Source: a virus. Taken from it: DNA of 49,719 nucleotides. Below, piece after piece: positions 15,785 to 24,932 of the stretch. Numbering within the stretch: the first letter of the stretch is position 1; each line of letters opens with the position of its first letter. A program made the translations under genes and the position numbers. The notes below the pieces were generated by a model. The model was not told where the DNA came from and did no database searches. It saw nothing but the letters and a program-made list of their open reading frames with translations. Location: IMG/VR virus record IMGVR_UViG_3300037993_000263, positions 1 through 49,719 of that record. One strand, given 5' to 3'.

Positions 15785-15812
15785 TTGACTGACCATATAA
15801 GGAGATTCAATT

Positions 15813-16100
15813 ATGGCACAAATTGGTACGGGTACTGAACAATCAAGTTCATCCACTGCGATGATTGACTATCTTGGCGACGGTGGCCCGGATGGTCAGT
15901 GCATGGGTCGCAGCGCCACGGACAAAGACAGTTTCTTCGGAGCCACTCCGGTGGTGCAGCAGGTGATAGGCGCACCAACGAGTCTTACGACTAGCGGCCA
16001 ATCCACCACGCTGTTCACTGGTTCAACCCAGACCATCGCCTTTATGAATCAGATGGCGGCGGTTGTGACGGCTCTCAGAAACCTTGGACTTTGCTCTTAA
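15813..16100 (+). CDS. probable head decoration or minor capsid protein
   Basis: A 95-residue Ser/Thr/Gly-rich protein with a strong AAGGAG site. The motif DSFFGATPVVQQ resembles a short segment seen in small phage head proteins encoded beside the coat gene, followed by a helical C-terminus (FMNQMAAVVTALRNLGLC). Decoration is inferred from position and composition. Confidence 0.5.
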   Translation: MAQIGTGTEQSSSSTAMIDYLGDGGPDGQCMGRSATDKDSFFGATPVVQQVIGAPTSLTTSGQSTTLFTGSTQTIAFMNQMAAVVTALRNLGLCS

Positions 16101-16106
16101 CAACCC

Positions 16107-16134
16107 TAACGGGGAGGGGCAACTCTCCCCGTTA
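16107..16134 (+). terminator. strong hairpin after the coat genes
   Basis: TAACGGGGAG (16107-16116) and CTCCCCGTTA (16125-16134) form a perfect 10-bp stem with an eight-base loop. Only a weak T-rich stretch follows (TATTTT at 16141), so it may reduce rather than stop transcription, or protect the highly expressed coat mRNA. Confidence 0.65.
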
Positions 16135-16172
16135 CTTCCGTATTTTGCCTGACTTGGCAAAACGGCGATTAT

Positions 16173-18047
16173 ATGTCTGACATGTTGTCAAGGCTTGATT
16201 TAGTCATATGCAGTCCATTCCGAAATGTGGAGGCGTGGGCACCTCATACCGCTTCCCTGGCCGTATCCCTTCGCCTTTGCTGGGAGGCAGGAATAGCCGC
16301 CGAGTTCTGGCCGCTCATGGGCGACAGCTACGTATGGCATGCGCGCAATCATTTCGCTGATCTTTTTCTTAATTCTAAGGCGAAGCATCTTATCTTTATT
16401 GACTCCGACCATGGCTGGGATGTCATGGGATTTTCTAATCTCCTAAAGGCCCCCGGTGACGTGGTGGGAGCGGCTTACCCCTGTAACAATATGTGGGATA
16501 ATTGGGGGGTCCGGCATTTTACTAATGAAGATAAATTAAGAACCCCCAAGGTTGACCCTAAAACCGGACTCATCGAAGCGGATACTATACCTACCGGCTT
16601 TATGAAAATCAGCCGTAGGGCATTTGAACAAATCATAGCCCACGAGCCGGAAAATTATTATTGGGAAGGTGATTCCAAAGTTCATGGGTTCTTCAACCAT
16701 ATTCACGAAAACCATACAATGCAAGGGGAAGATATTTCTTTTTGTATCCGATGTGGCCGGGCCGGGGTCAAACTCTGGATCGAACCTAACATCACCATTT
16801 CCCATTATGGGATAGAACCGCATATCGGAAATTATTCCAAGTTTCTCTGCCAGCAGCGCGGGGGTTCTGAGTGGGTGAAGCCCCGTCCCAATGGCAAACC
16901 CTTTGTCAGCGTGGTTATCCCCTGCTTCAACTACGGGCATTTCATCGAAGAAGCTATTGAGAGTGTCTTGAAACAGTCGTATGGCAACGTGGAAATTATC
17001 GTGGTCAACGATGGCTCTACGGACAACACCTCAGAGGTGGCCCGGAAATATGGAGTGACACTGATCGAACAGGAAAACCAAGGGGTCTCGGCTGCCCGCA
17101 ATCGGGGGATCAGGGAATCACATGGCGAATGGGTCATGTGTCTGGATGCGGATGACATGCTGCACCCTGACTACATCGACCATTGCATGGAAGTGGATGC
17201 AGACATTGTAAGTGCAGGAACCCAAATGATCGGAGATAGCAACGGCACTTGGCTTTGTCCGGCCACTGTGCAGTATAAAGATTTCTTCAAAAGAAACTGC
17301 GTCAACTGTTCGGCATTGTTCAAAAAGAGGGTTTGGGAAGTTACTGGTGGTTTTGATGAAAAGATGCGGGGTGGATTTGAAGACTACGACCTGTGGTGGA
17401 GGGCCGCAAAGGAAGGTTTTAAGATAGCAGCGGTGCAGGAATATTTATTCTATTACCGCAAACATGGTCCTTCCATGATAGATGGGTCCAACGCCAAATC
17501 CCATGAATTATTGGCCTATATGTCAGCCAAGCATGGGGTGGGAAATGGTATCTTGCACCCGGACGGCAAGGCTGCGGTTATCAAAGAATATGCGGCTGGA
17601 AATGGTCATCGCACCTTCATCGAAACCGGAACCTGGCATGGGGACACAATAGACCGGGTAAAAGACTATTTTGATCGAATCTATTCTATAGAAATAGGAG
17701 ATGATTTATATAGTATGTGTAAGAAGAAGTACGAAGGCGACGCACATATTAATTTGTTTCACGGCAACAGCGCAGAAGTCTTGCCGGAACTATTAAAGAA
17801 CATTACATCGCCCTGTATCTTCTGGCTTGATGCTCACCATTCTGCGGGAGATACTTGTGGGGCTGAAGTGGACATACCCATTTGGGATGAGATTAAGGCC
17901 ATTAGGGAGCATCTGATAAAAGACCATATCATTCTGATAGACGATATGCGGGGGTTTTCATTGTCTGAATTAACTGAACACATTATGTCTTTTGGCGAAG
18001 CGAAGATTGAAAACAAAGACGATATTTTAAGGGTGACATTCCAGTGA
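16173..18047 (+). CDS. three-domain glycosyltransferase/glycosyltransferase/methyltransferase fusion
   Basis: A 624-residue fusion. Residues about 5-230 form a GT-A-like domain with a metal-binding motif in IFIDSDHGWDV (about 74-84). Residues about 242-445 are a clear GT2 enzyme: SVVIPCFNYGHF, VVNDGSTDNT, CLDADDM and GGFDE with a following ED. Residues about 465-624 resemble a class I methyltransferase-like domain (TFIETGTWHGDT, YSIEIG, FWLDAHHSAGDT, ILIDDMR). It likely adds and finishes sugars on a capsid or host-surface glycan. The stop overlaps the next GTG start (GTGA). It interrupts the head-gene order, which suggests acquisition. Confidence 0.8.
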   Translation: MSDMLSRLDLVICSPFRNVEAWAPHTASLAVSLRLCWEAGIAAEFWPLMGDSYVWHARNHFADLFLNSKAKHLIFIDSDHGWDVMGFSNLLKAPGDVVGAAYPCNNMWDNWGVRHFTNEDKLRTPKVDPKTGLIEADTIPTGFMKISRRAFEQIIAHEPENYYWEGDSKVHGFFNHIHENHTMQGEDISFCIRCGRAGVKLWIEPNITISHYGIEPHIGNYSKFLCQQRGGSEWVKPRPNGKPFVSVVIPCFNYGHFIEEAIESVLKQSYGNVEIIVVNDGSTDNTSEVARKYGVTLIEQENQGVSAARNRGIRESHGEWVMCLDADDMLHPDYIDHCMEVDADIVSAGTQMIGDSNGTWLCPATVQYKDFFKRNCVNCSALFKKRVWEVTGGFDEKMRGGFEDYDLWWRAAKEGFKIAAVQEYLFYYRKHGPSMIDGSNAKSHELLAYMSAKHGVGNGILHPDGKAAVIKEYAAGNGHRTFIETGTWHGDTIDRVKDYFDRIYSIEIGDDLYSMCKKKYEGDAHINLFHGNSAEVLPELLKNITSPCIFWLDAHHSAGDTCGAEVDIPIWDEIKAIREHLIKDHIILIDDMRGFSLSELTEHIMSFGEAKIENKDDILRVTFQ

Positions 18048-18754
18048 TAGTGGCTAATCTTCGTGGGGGATTAGGCAATCAAATGTTTATTTATGCGGCA
18101 GGTCGTGCCATGTCCCTGCGCTATAACACTGGCCTCGTCTTGGTTAAGGATGACTTGGCCCTTGCGAATACCAAAAGGCATTACCAGTTGGATGCTTTTA
18201 ATATCGTGGCTGAAGATGAAGTGATGGGAGCTGTTGCGAAAGACATGGTTTATCTAAATGGCTATTTTCAATCTGAGAAATACTTCGCCGATTATGCCAG
18301 GCAGATTAGGCAAGACTTTACTTTGAAAACCAATGGTAAAGAAACCATAGACCCGACTACTATGTCCGTGGGGATACACGTCAGGCGGGGGGATTACGTT
18401 ACCGATCCCGTCCATAATCAGTTTCATGGGTTATGCCCCGCGGAGTATTACCGGAAGAGCATAGAATTTGTAAAGGGGAAGATTGGCCCCTGCCACTTCT
18501 ATCTATTCTCAGACGACCCCCAGTGGGCCAAGGACAATTTACCGGGGGAGTTGGTCTCGGGGAACGGGAGAACGGACCAAGAGGAACTTCTTGCCATGGC
18601 CTCTTGCCGCCACCAGATCATCGCTAACAGCAGTTTCTCATGGTGGGCGGCATATCTGAACCCCCGGCTCAATAAGATCGTGGTGGCCCCCCAGAAGTGG
18701 TTTGCAAGCGGTTCCCCCAAAGACCTGATTTCCTCGGAGTGGGTGACTCAATAA
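18044..18754 (+). CDS. GT11-family (alpha-1,2-fucosyltransferase-like) enzyme
   Basis: A 236-residue protein with all main GT11 landmarks: N-terminal GGLGNQMFIYAAGRAM, the nucleotide-sugar motif HVRRGDYV near residue 110, FYLFSDDPQWAK, and the C-terminal ANSSFSWWAAYLN. GT11 enzymes transfer fucose from GDP-fucose to galactose in glycans and O-antigens. It is somewhat shorter than typical members (about 280-300). GTG start overlapping the previous stop, so co-translated with the fusion enzyme. Confidence 0.85.
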   Translation: MIVANLRGGLGNQMFIYAAGRAMSLRYNTGLVLVKDDLALANTKRHYQLDAFNIVAEDEVMGAVAKDMVYLNGYFQSEKYFADYARQIRQDFTLKTNGKETIDPTTMSVGIHVRRGDYVTDPVHNQFHGLCPAEYYRKSIEFVKGKIGPCHFYLFSDDPQWAKDNLPGELVSGNGRTDQEELLAMASCRHQIIANSSFSWWAAYLNPRLNKIVVAPQKWFASGSPKDLISSEWVTQ

Positions 18755-18777
18755 AAAGCTGGTTTTAGGGAGACATC

Positions 18778-19635
18778 ATGGGAATCACTATACTACAAAG
18801 CCCCAGTGGGATCAGTTTAGTCGTTGACCCGGATGGTGCTGTCCATGCAGTCTTTGGCGCGCCCCCTGGTCCAACGCCGCCTCCCATACCTACGCCCGCG
18901 TACTTGCGAGATATCTTAGTAAGTTCTCTGCGGGCCATCGGGGTTTTGCAGGAAGGAGAAATGCCCTCGTCTCCTCAGATTGAAGGGGCGATGGATGCCA
19001 TGAACTACATGCTCGATGAATTGAGTAGTTCGATATTCTTTGCCCTCGTCAGCGAAGACTTCCCATTGGTTCCGGGGCAAGCGGCTTACAACATCGGCAT
19101 AGGCGGGGATTTCAATACCATTCGACCCATCGCCATTATGGATCAATGCTATGTCAGGGACACCTATCTCGCTAACTATGTTGATTACTCAGTCCAGTTG
19201 ATCGGCCAGGCGGCTTACAATTCCATAGATGTCAAGAACGTCCAGAGCATCCCGGAAAACTTCATGTATGACCCGCAATATCCTTTGGGGATCATCACCT
19301 TTTATTACATCCCCGACAAGGCGTACACTTTCCATTGTGTCAGCGTAAAGAACCTCTCGGAAATCACCGCGCTAAACACACAAATCAGCCTGCCGCCTGA
19401 GTTCAAGTCGTTCCTGAAATGGAATACGGCCAAGGTGCTGGCCTCGGATTATCAGGGGATGACGGCGACCCCGAATTATCTTCGGGTGGTGCTGCCTATG
19501 GCAAGGCGGTCTATGGGGATGATTCAGAGGATTAATGCGGCGAATAGGGTTGAAGAAGCCTCGATGGATATACCGATGCCCCAAAGAGGAGCGCAGGACT
19601 GGCGCGGACCTTTCAATGCTGGTCGGACGTACTAA
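18778..19635 (+). CDS. head-completion / tail accessory protein, P22 gp4-like
   Basis: A 285-residue connector protein. From residue about 45 it follows the P22 gp4 pattern: LVSSLRAIGVLQEGEMPSS, EGAMDAMNYMLDEL, then an EDFPLVPGQAAYNIG strand. gp4 binds under the portal after packaging and closes the head. A roughly 40-residue N-terminal addition contains a Pro-rich linker (GPTPPPIPTP). Purine-rich AGGGAGA lies before the ATG. Confidence 0.75.
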   Translation: MGITILQSPSGISLVVDPDGAVHAVFGAPPGPTPPPIPTPAYLRDILVSSLRAIGVLQEGEMPSSPQIEGAMDAMNYMLDELSSSIFFALVSEDFPLVPGQAAYNIGIGGDFNTIRPIAIMDQCYVRDTYLANYVDYSVQLIGQAAYNSIDVKNVQSIPENFMYDPQYPLGIITFYYIPDKAYTFHCVSVKNLSEITALNTQISLPPEFKSFLKWNTAKVLASDYQGMTATPNYLRVVLPMARRSMGMIQRINAANRVEEASMDIPMPQRGAQDWRGPFNAGRTY

Positions 19636-19637
19636 AA

Positions 19638-19823
19638 ATGGTGAGATGCCCTTACTGCGGTCGTGAGAATACCGGATTTTCTCTGGTGGCCACTAACCCG
19701 GAGCGATGGCGATTCGCCCAATGCGGGTGTCCGTTACCCACTGAAGAACATTACAGAGACATAAGGAGAGATGAAAATGCCTTGGGAACCGAAGGACGCA
19801 ACGAGATTTACCAAAAAGGCTAA
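19638..19823 (+). CDS. zinc-ribbon micro-protein
   Basis: A 61-residue protein with CPYCG near the start and CGC near residue 29, consistent with one zinc site. It begins two bases after the gp4-like gene and its end overlaps the next gene. Function unknown. Confidence 0.5.
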   Translation: MVRCPYCGRENTGFSLVATNPERWRFAQCGCPLPTEEHYRDIRRDENALGTEGRNEIYQKG

Positions 19824-20004
19824 GACGCCCAAGAAGAAGCGGCAATTTTCGCACGTGGCCGACAGTATGCTTGATCGCGGCGAAAGTGAAGGGTCGGCTA
19901 TCAAGGCGGCTAATGCCGTGGTAGCCGGGACTGCCAAGCATAAAGGCTCTAAAAAGCCCAAGCAGAAGAAACCCACCAGACCCAAGGGGCTGTATGAGAA
20001 GTAG
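19777..20004 (+). CDS. small basic phage protein (conserved type)
   Basis: A 75-residue, Lys-rich protein starting MPWEPKDATRFTKKA. I recognise the pattern, including FSHVADSMLDRGESEGSAIKAAN, from small uncharacterised phage proteins, and that family usually begins MPW, which favours 19777 over the ATG at 19771. AAGGAG lies upstream. Strong positive charge could suit nucleic-acid binding. Function unknown. Confidence 0.6.
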   Translation: MPWEPKDATRFTKKAKTPKKKRQFSHVADSMLDRGESEGSAIKAANAVVAGTAKHKGSKKPKQKKPTRPKGLYEK

Positions 20005-20015
20005 GGGGTAATAAA

Positions 20016-21584
20016 TTGGCCTTTCCCGCTTTTTTCCCAACAGGGCAAGATCGAGTCAGGGGAAATTTGCCCCAAAATCTCTTTTTTGCGTCCGATCAAG
20101 AAAAAGGCCCCATCCTGTTGGGCGCTCCGGGCTGTTCCATCTGGACCACTGTTGCCGCCGGCCTCATGCAGGTGCGCGGCATGGCGGTCATGGGGAATTA
20201 TTTGTATGTGGTGGGCCAGAATACGGTGACTACCTGCAACGTATATCAGGTGGACATGCATGGCAATGCCATCCTGATCGGCAGCCTCGCCACAGGGACC
20301 GGCCCGCTTTACATGGTGCCGATGGCGAACCAAATGCAGCTTTTCATAAGTGATGGCGTCAACGGCTATTACTATGACACATTTCCGAAGTTCTGGACGC
20401 AAAGCACCACCTACCTGCCAGGGGTTGTGGTGCAGCCTAACCCGCCCACCCTGCTTTATTACCAAGTGACCGGGAATGGTGGCATGTCCAGCACGAGTCC
20501 CCCTGCCTGGCCCACTACGGTTGGGGATACGGTCACGGATGGTGGTGTCACCTGGGCCTGCATACCGGGGATACCCTATTTTACCCAGATTACCGACCCT
20601 AACTTTCTGGGTGGTGGCCCTGCGGTCTTGCAGGATAACTACATCGTTTATGCCCAGCCAAACGGCAATCAATGGGGTGTAAGCAACCTGGGGGATTGCA
20701 CCACCTATGACTCCATGGCCCAGGCCCTCAAAGGCGACGGCATTATTCTGGCAATCCTGAGTAGCCATTTAAACATCTGGCTCATGGGGGATAAGACCGA
20801 TGAGGTTTGGTACGACGCAGGCGGCACACCCTTTCCCTTCACCAAACTGGTGGGCACCCTGATCGAAAAAGGCTTGGGCGCACCCATGTCCGCCACTCTC
20901 GGGAACAATACTCTAATGTGGCTGGATAATTACCGGCAGGTGCAGATGGCCGTGGGATTCCAGCCCAAGCGCATCTCCACGGACAAGATCGACAGGATGC
21001 TTGAAGGGTTTGCCACAGTTAGCGATGCTCTCGGGTTCTTCCAGATTCAGAGAGGGCACAGCTTCTATTGGCTGATCTTACCGACCGCCAACCGAACCTT
21101 GGTCTGTGACATTTCCGTGCAGCCTCCCATGTGGCATGTGCGAAGCAGCTTCCTGGACGGCAGCCGGCATCGGGCCAACTGTTACTGCTATTTCAATGGG
21201 AATCACCTAGTAGGGGATTTCGCCAGCGGCAATATCTACAAGATGGATCCGAAGGTGTACACCGATAATAACCAGCCCTTGCAGGCCAAGGTTCAATCCA
21301 GGGAATACCGGATTGCTGGCAAACTGATTCCCTTCCCGGATTTGCAATTTCTGTTTGAATCCGGCGATGCGGTCACGGGACTTAACCCCCAAGCCATGCT
21401 GAAATCATCCCGAGATGGCGGGAGCAATTTCGGGTTTCAGCGCACGGCTTCTATGGGGAAGATCGGGGAGACTACCAAGAGGACTATTTTCCGGCAGAAT
21501 GGGGCGGACTACAACCGGATTTTCGAGCTTGAGATCACCGATCCGATCAACAGAGACATCCTTGAGTGTTCATGGTTGGAATAA
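20016..21584 (+). CDS. DNA-stabilisation / tail hub protein, P22 gp10-like
   Basis: A 522-residue beta-rich protein in the place of P22 gp10, which binds gp4 and carries the tail needle and spikes. Opening VRGNLPQNLFFASDQEKGPI and the repeating strand pattern (MAVMGNYLYVVGQNTV, MQLFISDGVNGYYYD, WLMGDKTDEVWYDAGG) match a gp10-type propeller. Residues about 125-185 form an inserted module that recurs in the SGNH protein at 40.6 kb. TTG start with AGGGGG upstream. Confidence 0.75.
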   Translation: MAFPAFFPTGQDRVRGNLPQNLFFASDQEKGPILLGAPGCSIWTTVAAGLMQVRGMAVMGNYLYVVGQNTVTTCNVYQVDMHGNAILIGSLATGTGPLYMVPMANQMQLFISDGVNGYYYDTFPKFWTQSTTYLPGVVVQPNPPTLLYYQVTGNGGMSSTSPPAWPTTVGDTVTDGGVTWACIPGIPYFTQITDPNFLGGGPAVLQDNYIVYAQPNGNQWGVSNLGDCTTYDSMAQALKGDGIILAILSSHLNIWLMGDKTDEVWYDAGGTPFPFTKLVGTLIEKGLGAPMSATLGNNTLMWLDNYRQVQMAVGFQPKRISTDKIDRMLEGFATVSDALGFFQIQRGHSFYWLILPTANRTLVCDISVQPPMWHVRSSFLDGSRHRANCYCYFNGNHLVGDFASGNIYKMDPKVYTDNNQPLQAKVQSREYRIAGKLIPFPDLQFLFESGDAVTGLNPQAMLKSSRDGGSNFGFQRTASMGKIGETTKRTIFRQNGADYNRIFELEITDPINRDILECSWLE

Positions 21585-21586
21585 AT

Positions 21587-21877
21587 ATGGTCTCTGTGCA
21601 AATTAACCCGAACGACGATGTTTTTTTAGACAGCGGACATCTTCAGCAATCTACCCAGCTTTTCATCGGGGCCAAAAGCACCCAGCATGGCATCCAGGCG
21701 CCGCCATTTGTGCAGACCATGTATCTGGAAAGCGGTGCGATGTCGGACCCTTGGAGTAATTTTTGGCAACAGGCACAGACTAAGATAGGCATTACCGAGG
21801 CCCCCACGGCCCAACCTTTCGCGGATGTAAATAATAAATTGAACAGCCAATGGGCCACGTGGATGCAAAAATGGTGA
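21587..21877 (+). CDS. small virion-associated protein, unknown
   Basis: A 96-residue protein starting shortly after the gp10-like stop. It has an acidic N-terminus and a helical second half rich in Trp, Asn and Gln (WSNFWQQAQTKIG, then LNSQWATWMQKW). Its stop overlaps the next gene. By position it could be a tail or internal protein; no family recognised. Confidence 0.5.
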   Translation: MVSVQINPNDDVFLDSGHLQQSTQLFIGAKSTQHGIQAPPFVQTMYLESGAMSDPWSNFWQQAQTKIGITEAPTAQPFADVNNKLNSQWATWMQKW

Positions 21878-22314
21878 GTTTTAACCAAATTGCCCCGGAA
21901 GATACGGACAGATTGTGGCCTGTCCTGAAGGGCATTGTGGCCGAGATACAATCACGTTCGCCGGAGTCGGTTGACTGGCAACCGGAAGATTTAGCCCGGA
22001 TGCTTTTAGTGGGCAATTCACGACTTGTACTTATAAACGAAGGTGAGAAGTGTATCGGATGGTTCATTTTTCGTGTTCTTAGCCATGAAATCACAAAAAA
22101 GCCGACTTCACGAATCTGGCTATTCGGTCTTTTCCCAGAACATCGGCAGGGAATCGGACAGTTAAGAATCATCGTGACAGAAATTTTCGACTGGCTTCAA
22201 ACTGAGTACCCCATGCCCCTGGAAATTATATCAAGGCGGCGAGGCTGGGAACGGGTTTTTAAAAACATTCTTACTTTCAAATACATAGCGTTCGGGAGAG
22301 AGGTGCCAGCATGA
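21871..22314 (+). CDS. GNAT-like protein among the virion genes
   Basis: A 147-residue protein with a GNAT-like pattern: RLVLINEGEKCIGWFIFRV, then RIWLFGLFPEHRQGIGQLRI as the cofactor-loop region, and LEIISRRRGWERVFKN near the end. Some T7-like phages also carry acetyltransferase-like internal virion proteins in this area. The true substrate is not evident. It overlaps genes on both sides (TGA within its start; ATGA at its end). Confidence 0.55.
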   Translation: MVSFNQIAPEDTDRLWPVLKGIVAEIQSRSPESVDWQPEDLARMLLVGNSRLVLINEGEKCIGWFIFRVLSHEITKKPTSRIWLFGLFPEHRQGIGQLRIIVTEIFDWLQTEYPMPLEIISRRRGWERVFKNILTFKYIAFGREVPA

Positions 22315-23162
22315 AACGATTTGAAATGGACTATGACGACAGCCCGCGGGAGGCCGCATATCTCTCTCTGATACCGCAGAGGCACTTCGCCTGGGACATC
22401 TTTGGAACCAATACCAGCGGTGCCCAATCCGATGTTTCGCAAGGCTTGACGCAGTATATTCATTACGCTGATCAAGCAAAGCAAGACTTAACTCAGGGGC
22501 TGAACACCGCTACCGGATACATGAACCCATACTACCAGGCCGGCACAAGCGGGATGCAAGCCTATGCGGGGTTGCTGGGGATACCTGGGGCTCCGCAGAC
22601 CTATAATCCTCAGCAGTATCTTAACAACGTCCCTGGGTATCAGTGGGGCCAACAGCAGGGGCTTAACGCCCTAAATGCTTCCACCAATGCGGCAGGAATG
22701 TATGGTTCCGGTCCCCAGAGACAGGCCGATGTGCAGTACGGCCAGAATTACGGGAACCAGTATTACAATACCCTGATGCAGCAGTTAAGCGGCCTGGGGA
22801 CTATGGGTCAAAACGCCGGGACGCAGTTGGGGCAATGGAACCAGAACACAGCATCCCAACAGGTTCCTATCGACTTGGGAATTGGACAGCAATCCCAGGG
22901 TGCCATGAACACCATGGCAGGGTTGAATTTGCAGAATCAGCAGATGCAGGGCCAGGGGCTTGGGAGTATGCTGGGGTTGGCTGGGTCATTATTGGGTGCA
23001 TCCATGACTGGCGGGGCGAGTCTATTGGGGTCGGGGATGGGAGCATTAGGTTCAATGATGGGTCTGGGTGGCATGACCATGCCCGAAATGTCTAGTGCTG
23101 GAGCCGGGACTTACAACGCCTATTCTCCCAGCATGTTCGGCGGTTGGAATCAAACAGGATAA
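22311..23162 (+). CDS. internal virion / DNA-ejection protein
   Basis: A 283-residue Gln/Gly/Asn/Met-rich protein resembling phage ejection proteins such as those of the P22 gp7/gp20 region. The family-like stretch is NNVPGYQWGQQQGLNALNAS followed by a Tyr/Asn/Gln-rich block (YGQNYGNQYYNTL). A Gly/Met/Leu-rich C-terminal section (about 215-260) is hydrophobic enough to enter a membrane. Such proteins leave the head with the DNA to form a channel. Confidence 0.6.
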   Translation: MKRFEMDYDDSPREAAYLSLIPQRHFAWDIFGTNTSGAQSDVSQGLTQYIHYADQAKQDLTQGLNTATGYMNPYYQAGTSGMQAYAGLLGIPGAPQTYNPQQYLNNVPGYQWGQQQGLNALNASTNAAGMYGSGPQRQADVQYGQNYGNQYYNTLMQQLSGLGTMGQNAGTQLGQWNQNTASQQVPIDLGIGQQSQGAMNTMAGLNLQNQQMQGQGLGSMLGLAGSLLGASMTGGASLLGSGMGALGSMMGLGGMTMPEMSSAGAGTYNAYSPSMFGGWNQTG

Positions 23163-23171
23163 GGAAATATT

Positions 23172-24899
23172 ATGAAACTCATAAAGAAACTAAGCACCCT
23201 CCTGTTTATCCTGGCGTTGTTCTTGCCCCTGCAGGCGCAAGCCATCACGCCAGCTACTTTCCCCTTCTTCCATGTTACCGATCCCTCAACCGGGATGCCC
23301 GAAGTGGGCGGTCTGGTCTGGACCTACCAGGCGGGGACCAGCACTCAGTCTGCGACTTATAAGGACACCGGGTTTAGCCAGGCCAATGCCTTCCCGATAG
23401 TGCTGGACAGCGACGGCAACTGTATCATTTATGCCAATCAGCCTACCAAATTCGTGATTGAAGGCCCCCCTCCCAGCGGTCAGACTCACGGCACGGTCTT
23501 GTTTACTTTTGACCTGTACGAAGTTGACCCCTATAACTCCTATGTTACGGTTGGTTCGGTTGCCCCCCCCACGCCTGCGAGCGGGCAACTGTCCCTTTAT
23601 TGCAGTGGCACAACCTTGTATGTCATTGACTCCACGGGGGCCGTGACTTCACCCGCCACAGCCCAGGCCATTCAGCAACAGAGTTTTAATGCAGCGGCAG
23701 GCGGGGGCACCGGCGATACCATCACCGCTACCTTTACTCCTGCTATTACCTCTTTCGTGGATAAGACGCTGGTCTGGGTTTGGGCATCGGCAGCGAACAC
23801 TACTGCCACCCCAACCTTTTCGCCCAACGGCATGACCGCTAAAACCATAGTGAAGGGTGCGGGTGCTGCCCTGATCCCTGGTGACATTCCAGGGGCGAAT
23901 GCCGTGATCGAATTGGAATATAACGCCACCCTGGGCGATTGGATTTTGGTGAATCCTAAATATCCCTTTGTCCCGCTGACTGCGGCGATGTTTCACAATA
24001 CTGTAATCACGGTTACAGGAAGCAGCACACTGACCATCACAGCAGCCAACAATCCCTTTGCGGGCGGGGGCCTATCATTAGGCCTCAATGCAGGGACCAC
24101 GGGGGCCAATGGCCTGGATACGGGTTCGCCGGTGGCCAGCACCTGGTATTATGTATATGTCTGTAACGGCTCATCGGGCACTTGCGGCCTCTTGTCCCTT
24201 AGCCCCACAACCCCAACGGCTCCTGGTGGATACAATAATTATTTTATCCGCATCGGGGCCGTCCAGACCATTCCCAACACCTACAGCTTTACCATCGCAT
24301 CATCGAGCGTTACCGCGGGGGCGCTCTATACGACAGGCAGCGGAGTTTATTTCGTCGCTACCGCTACCATATCCAACCAAACGAGTCTTTCGGCTTATGG
24401 AGTTGTTGCTCCCCCCTCAAGCGGAACCCTGACCCTGGTAGCGGGGACAGGAGCAGGCACTATCGCTTTTTCCGCTAATACGACATCATCGAGCCCGGCC
24501 TTGTATTACACGATTCAACGGGGTCGGCACGCTCAATATGTGGTGCAGAGCGGAAATACCGGGACATTTGCCCCAAACCTAAACTTGCCCATGATGATAT
24601 ACGGGGCGGTAGGAAGCGTGTCGACTCCGACCTGGATTCCGGTCGCGATAAGTGGATTTGTGCCGCCCACCACCGCCAAAATCCAGGTGGTTCTTTACTG
24701 CGTTGCCATTGTGGCGGTGGCGGCCCCCAATGGGAATTATGGTGCAGTTAATTCCACCATTAACCCGCCTCCTCTTATCAACAACAGTGCTGACTCTGCT
24801 ATCCAGGCCGAGTGGGGCTTGGAAAGCACCAATGTTTACTTTGCTTCAGGCGGTGCCAACGATGTCCTTTACTGCCTGGGGTGGGAAGACAATCTATAA
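23172..24899 (+). CDS. tail-fibre-like protein with a Sec signal peptide
   Basis: A 575-residue protein. Residues 1-24 form a clear Sec signal (basic MKLIKK, hydrophobic core, cleavage after AQA). The mature start TPATFPFFHVTDPSTGMPEV, then LVWTYQAGTS and PIVLDSDGN, is the pattern found at the N-terminus of podovirus tail fibres and spikes that bind the virion. The rest is Thr/Ser/Gly/Ala-rich beta-structure with no enzyme motif. A signal peptide in front of a virion-binding domain is highly unusual. Confidence 0.7.
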   Translation: MKLIKKLSTLLFILALFLPLQAQAITPATFPFFHVTDPSTGMPEVGGLVWTYQAGTSTQSATYKDTGFSQANAFPIVLDSDGNCIIYANQPTKFVIEGPPPSGQTHGTVLFTFDLYEVDPYNSYVTVGSVAPPTPASGQLSLYCSGTTLYVIDSTGAVTSPATAQAIQQQSFNAAAGGGTGDTITATFTPAITSFVDKTLVWVWASAANTTATPTFSPNGMTAKTIVKGAGAALIPGDIPGANAVIELEYNATLGDWILVNPKYPFVPLTAAMFHNTVITVTGSSTLTITAANNPFAGGGLSLGLNAGTTGANGLDTGSPVASTWYYVYVCNGSSGTCGLLSLSPTTPTAPGGYNNYFIRIGAVQTIPNTYSFTIASSSVTAGALYTTGSGVYFVATATISNQTSLSAYGVVAPPSSGTLTLVAGTGAGTIAFSANTTSSSPALYYTIQRGRHAQYVVQSGNTGTFAPNLNLPMMIYGAVGSVSTPTWIPVAISGFVPPTTAKIQVVLYCVAIVAVAAPNGNYGAVNSTINPPPLINNSADSAIQAEWGLESTNVYFASGGANDVLYCLGWEDNL

Positions 24900-24932
24900 G
24901 AAAGTAGGGTATTTACATAATGGAGCGTTGCT

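Noticed and set aside
19734-20768. A 344-codon minus-strand open frame
   Set aside because: It overlaps a small basic gene and the gp10-like gene, both with better start sites and recognisable sequence.
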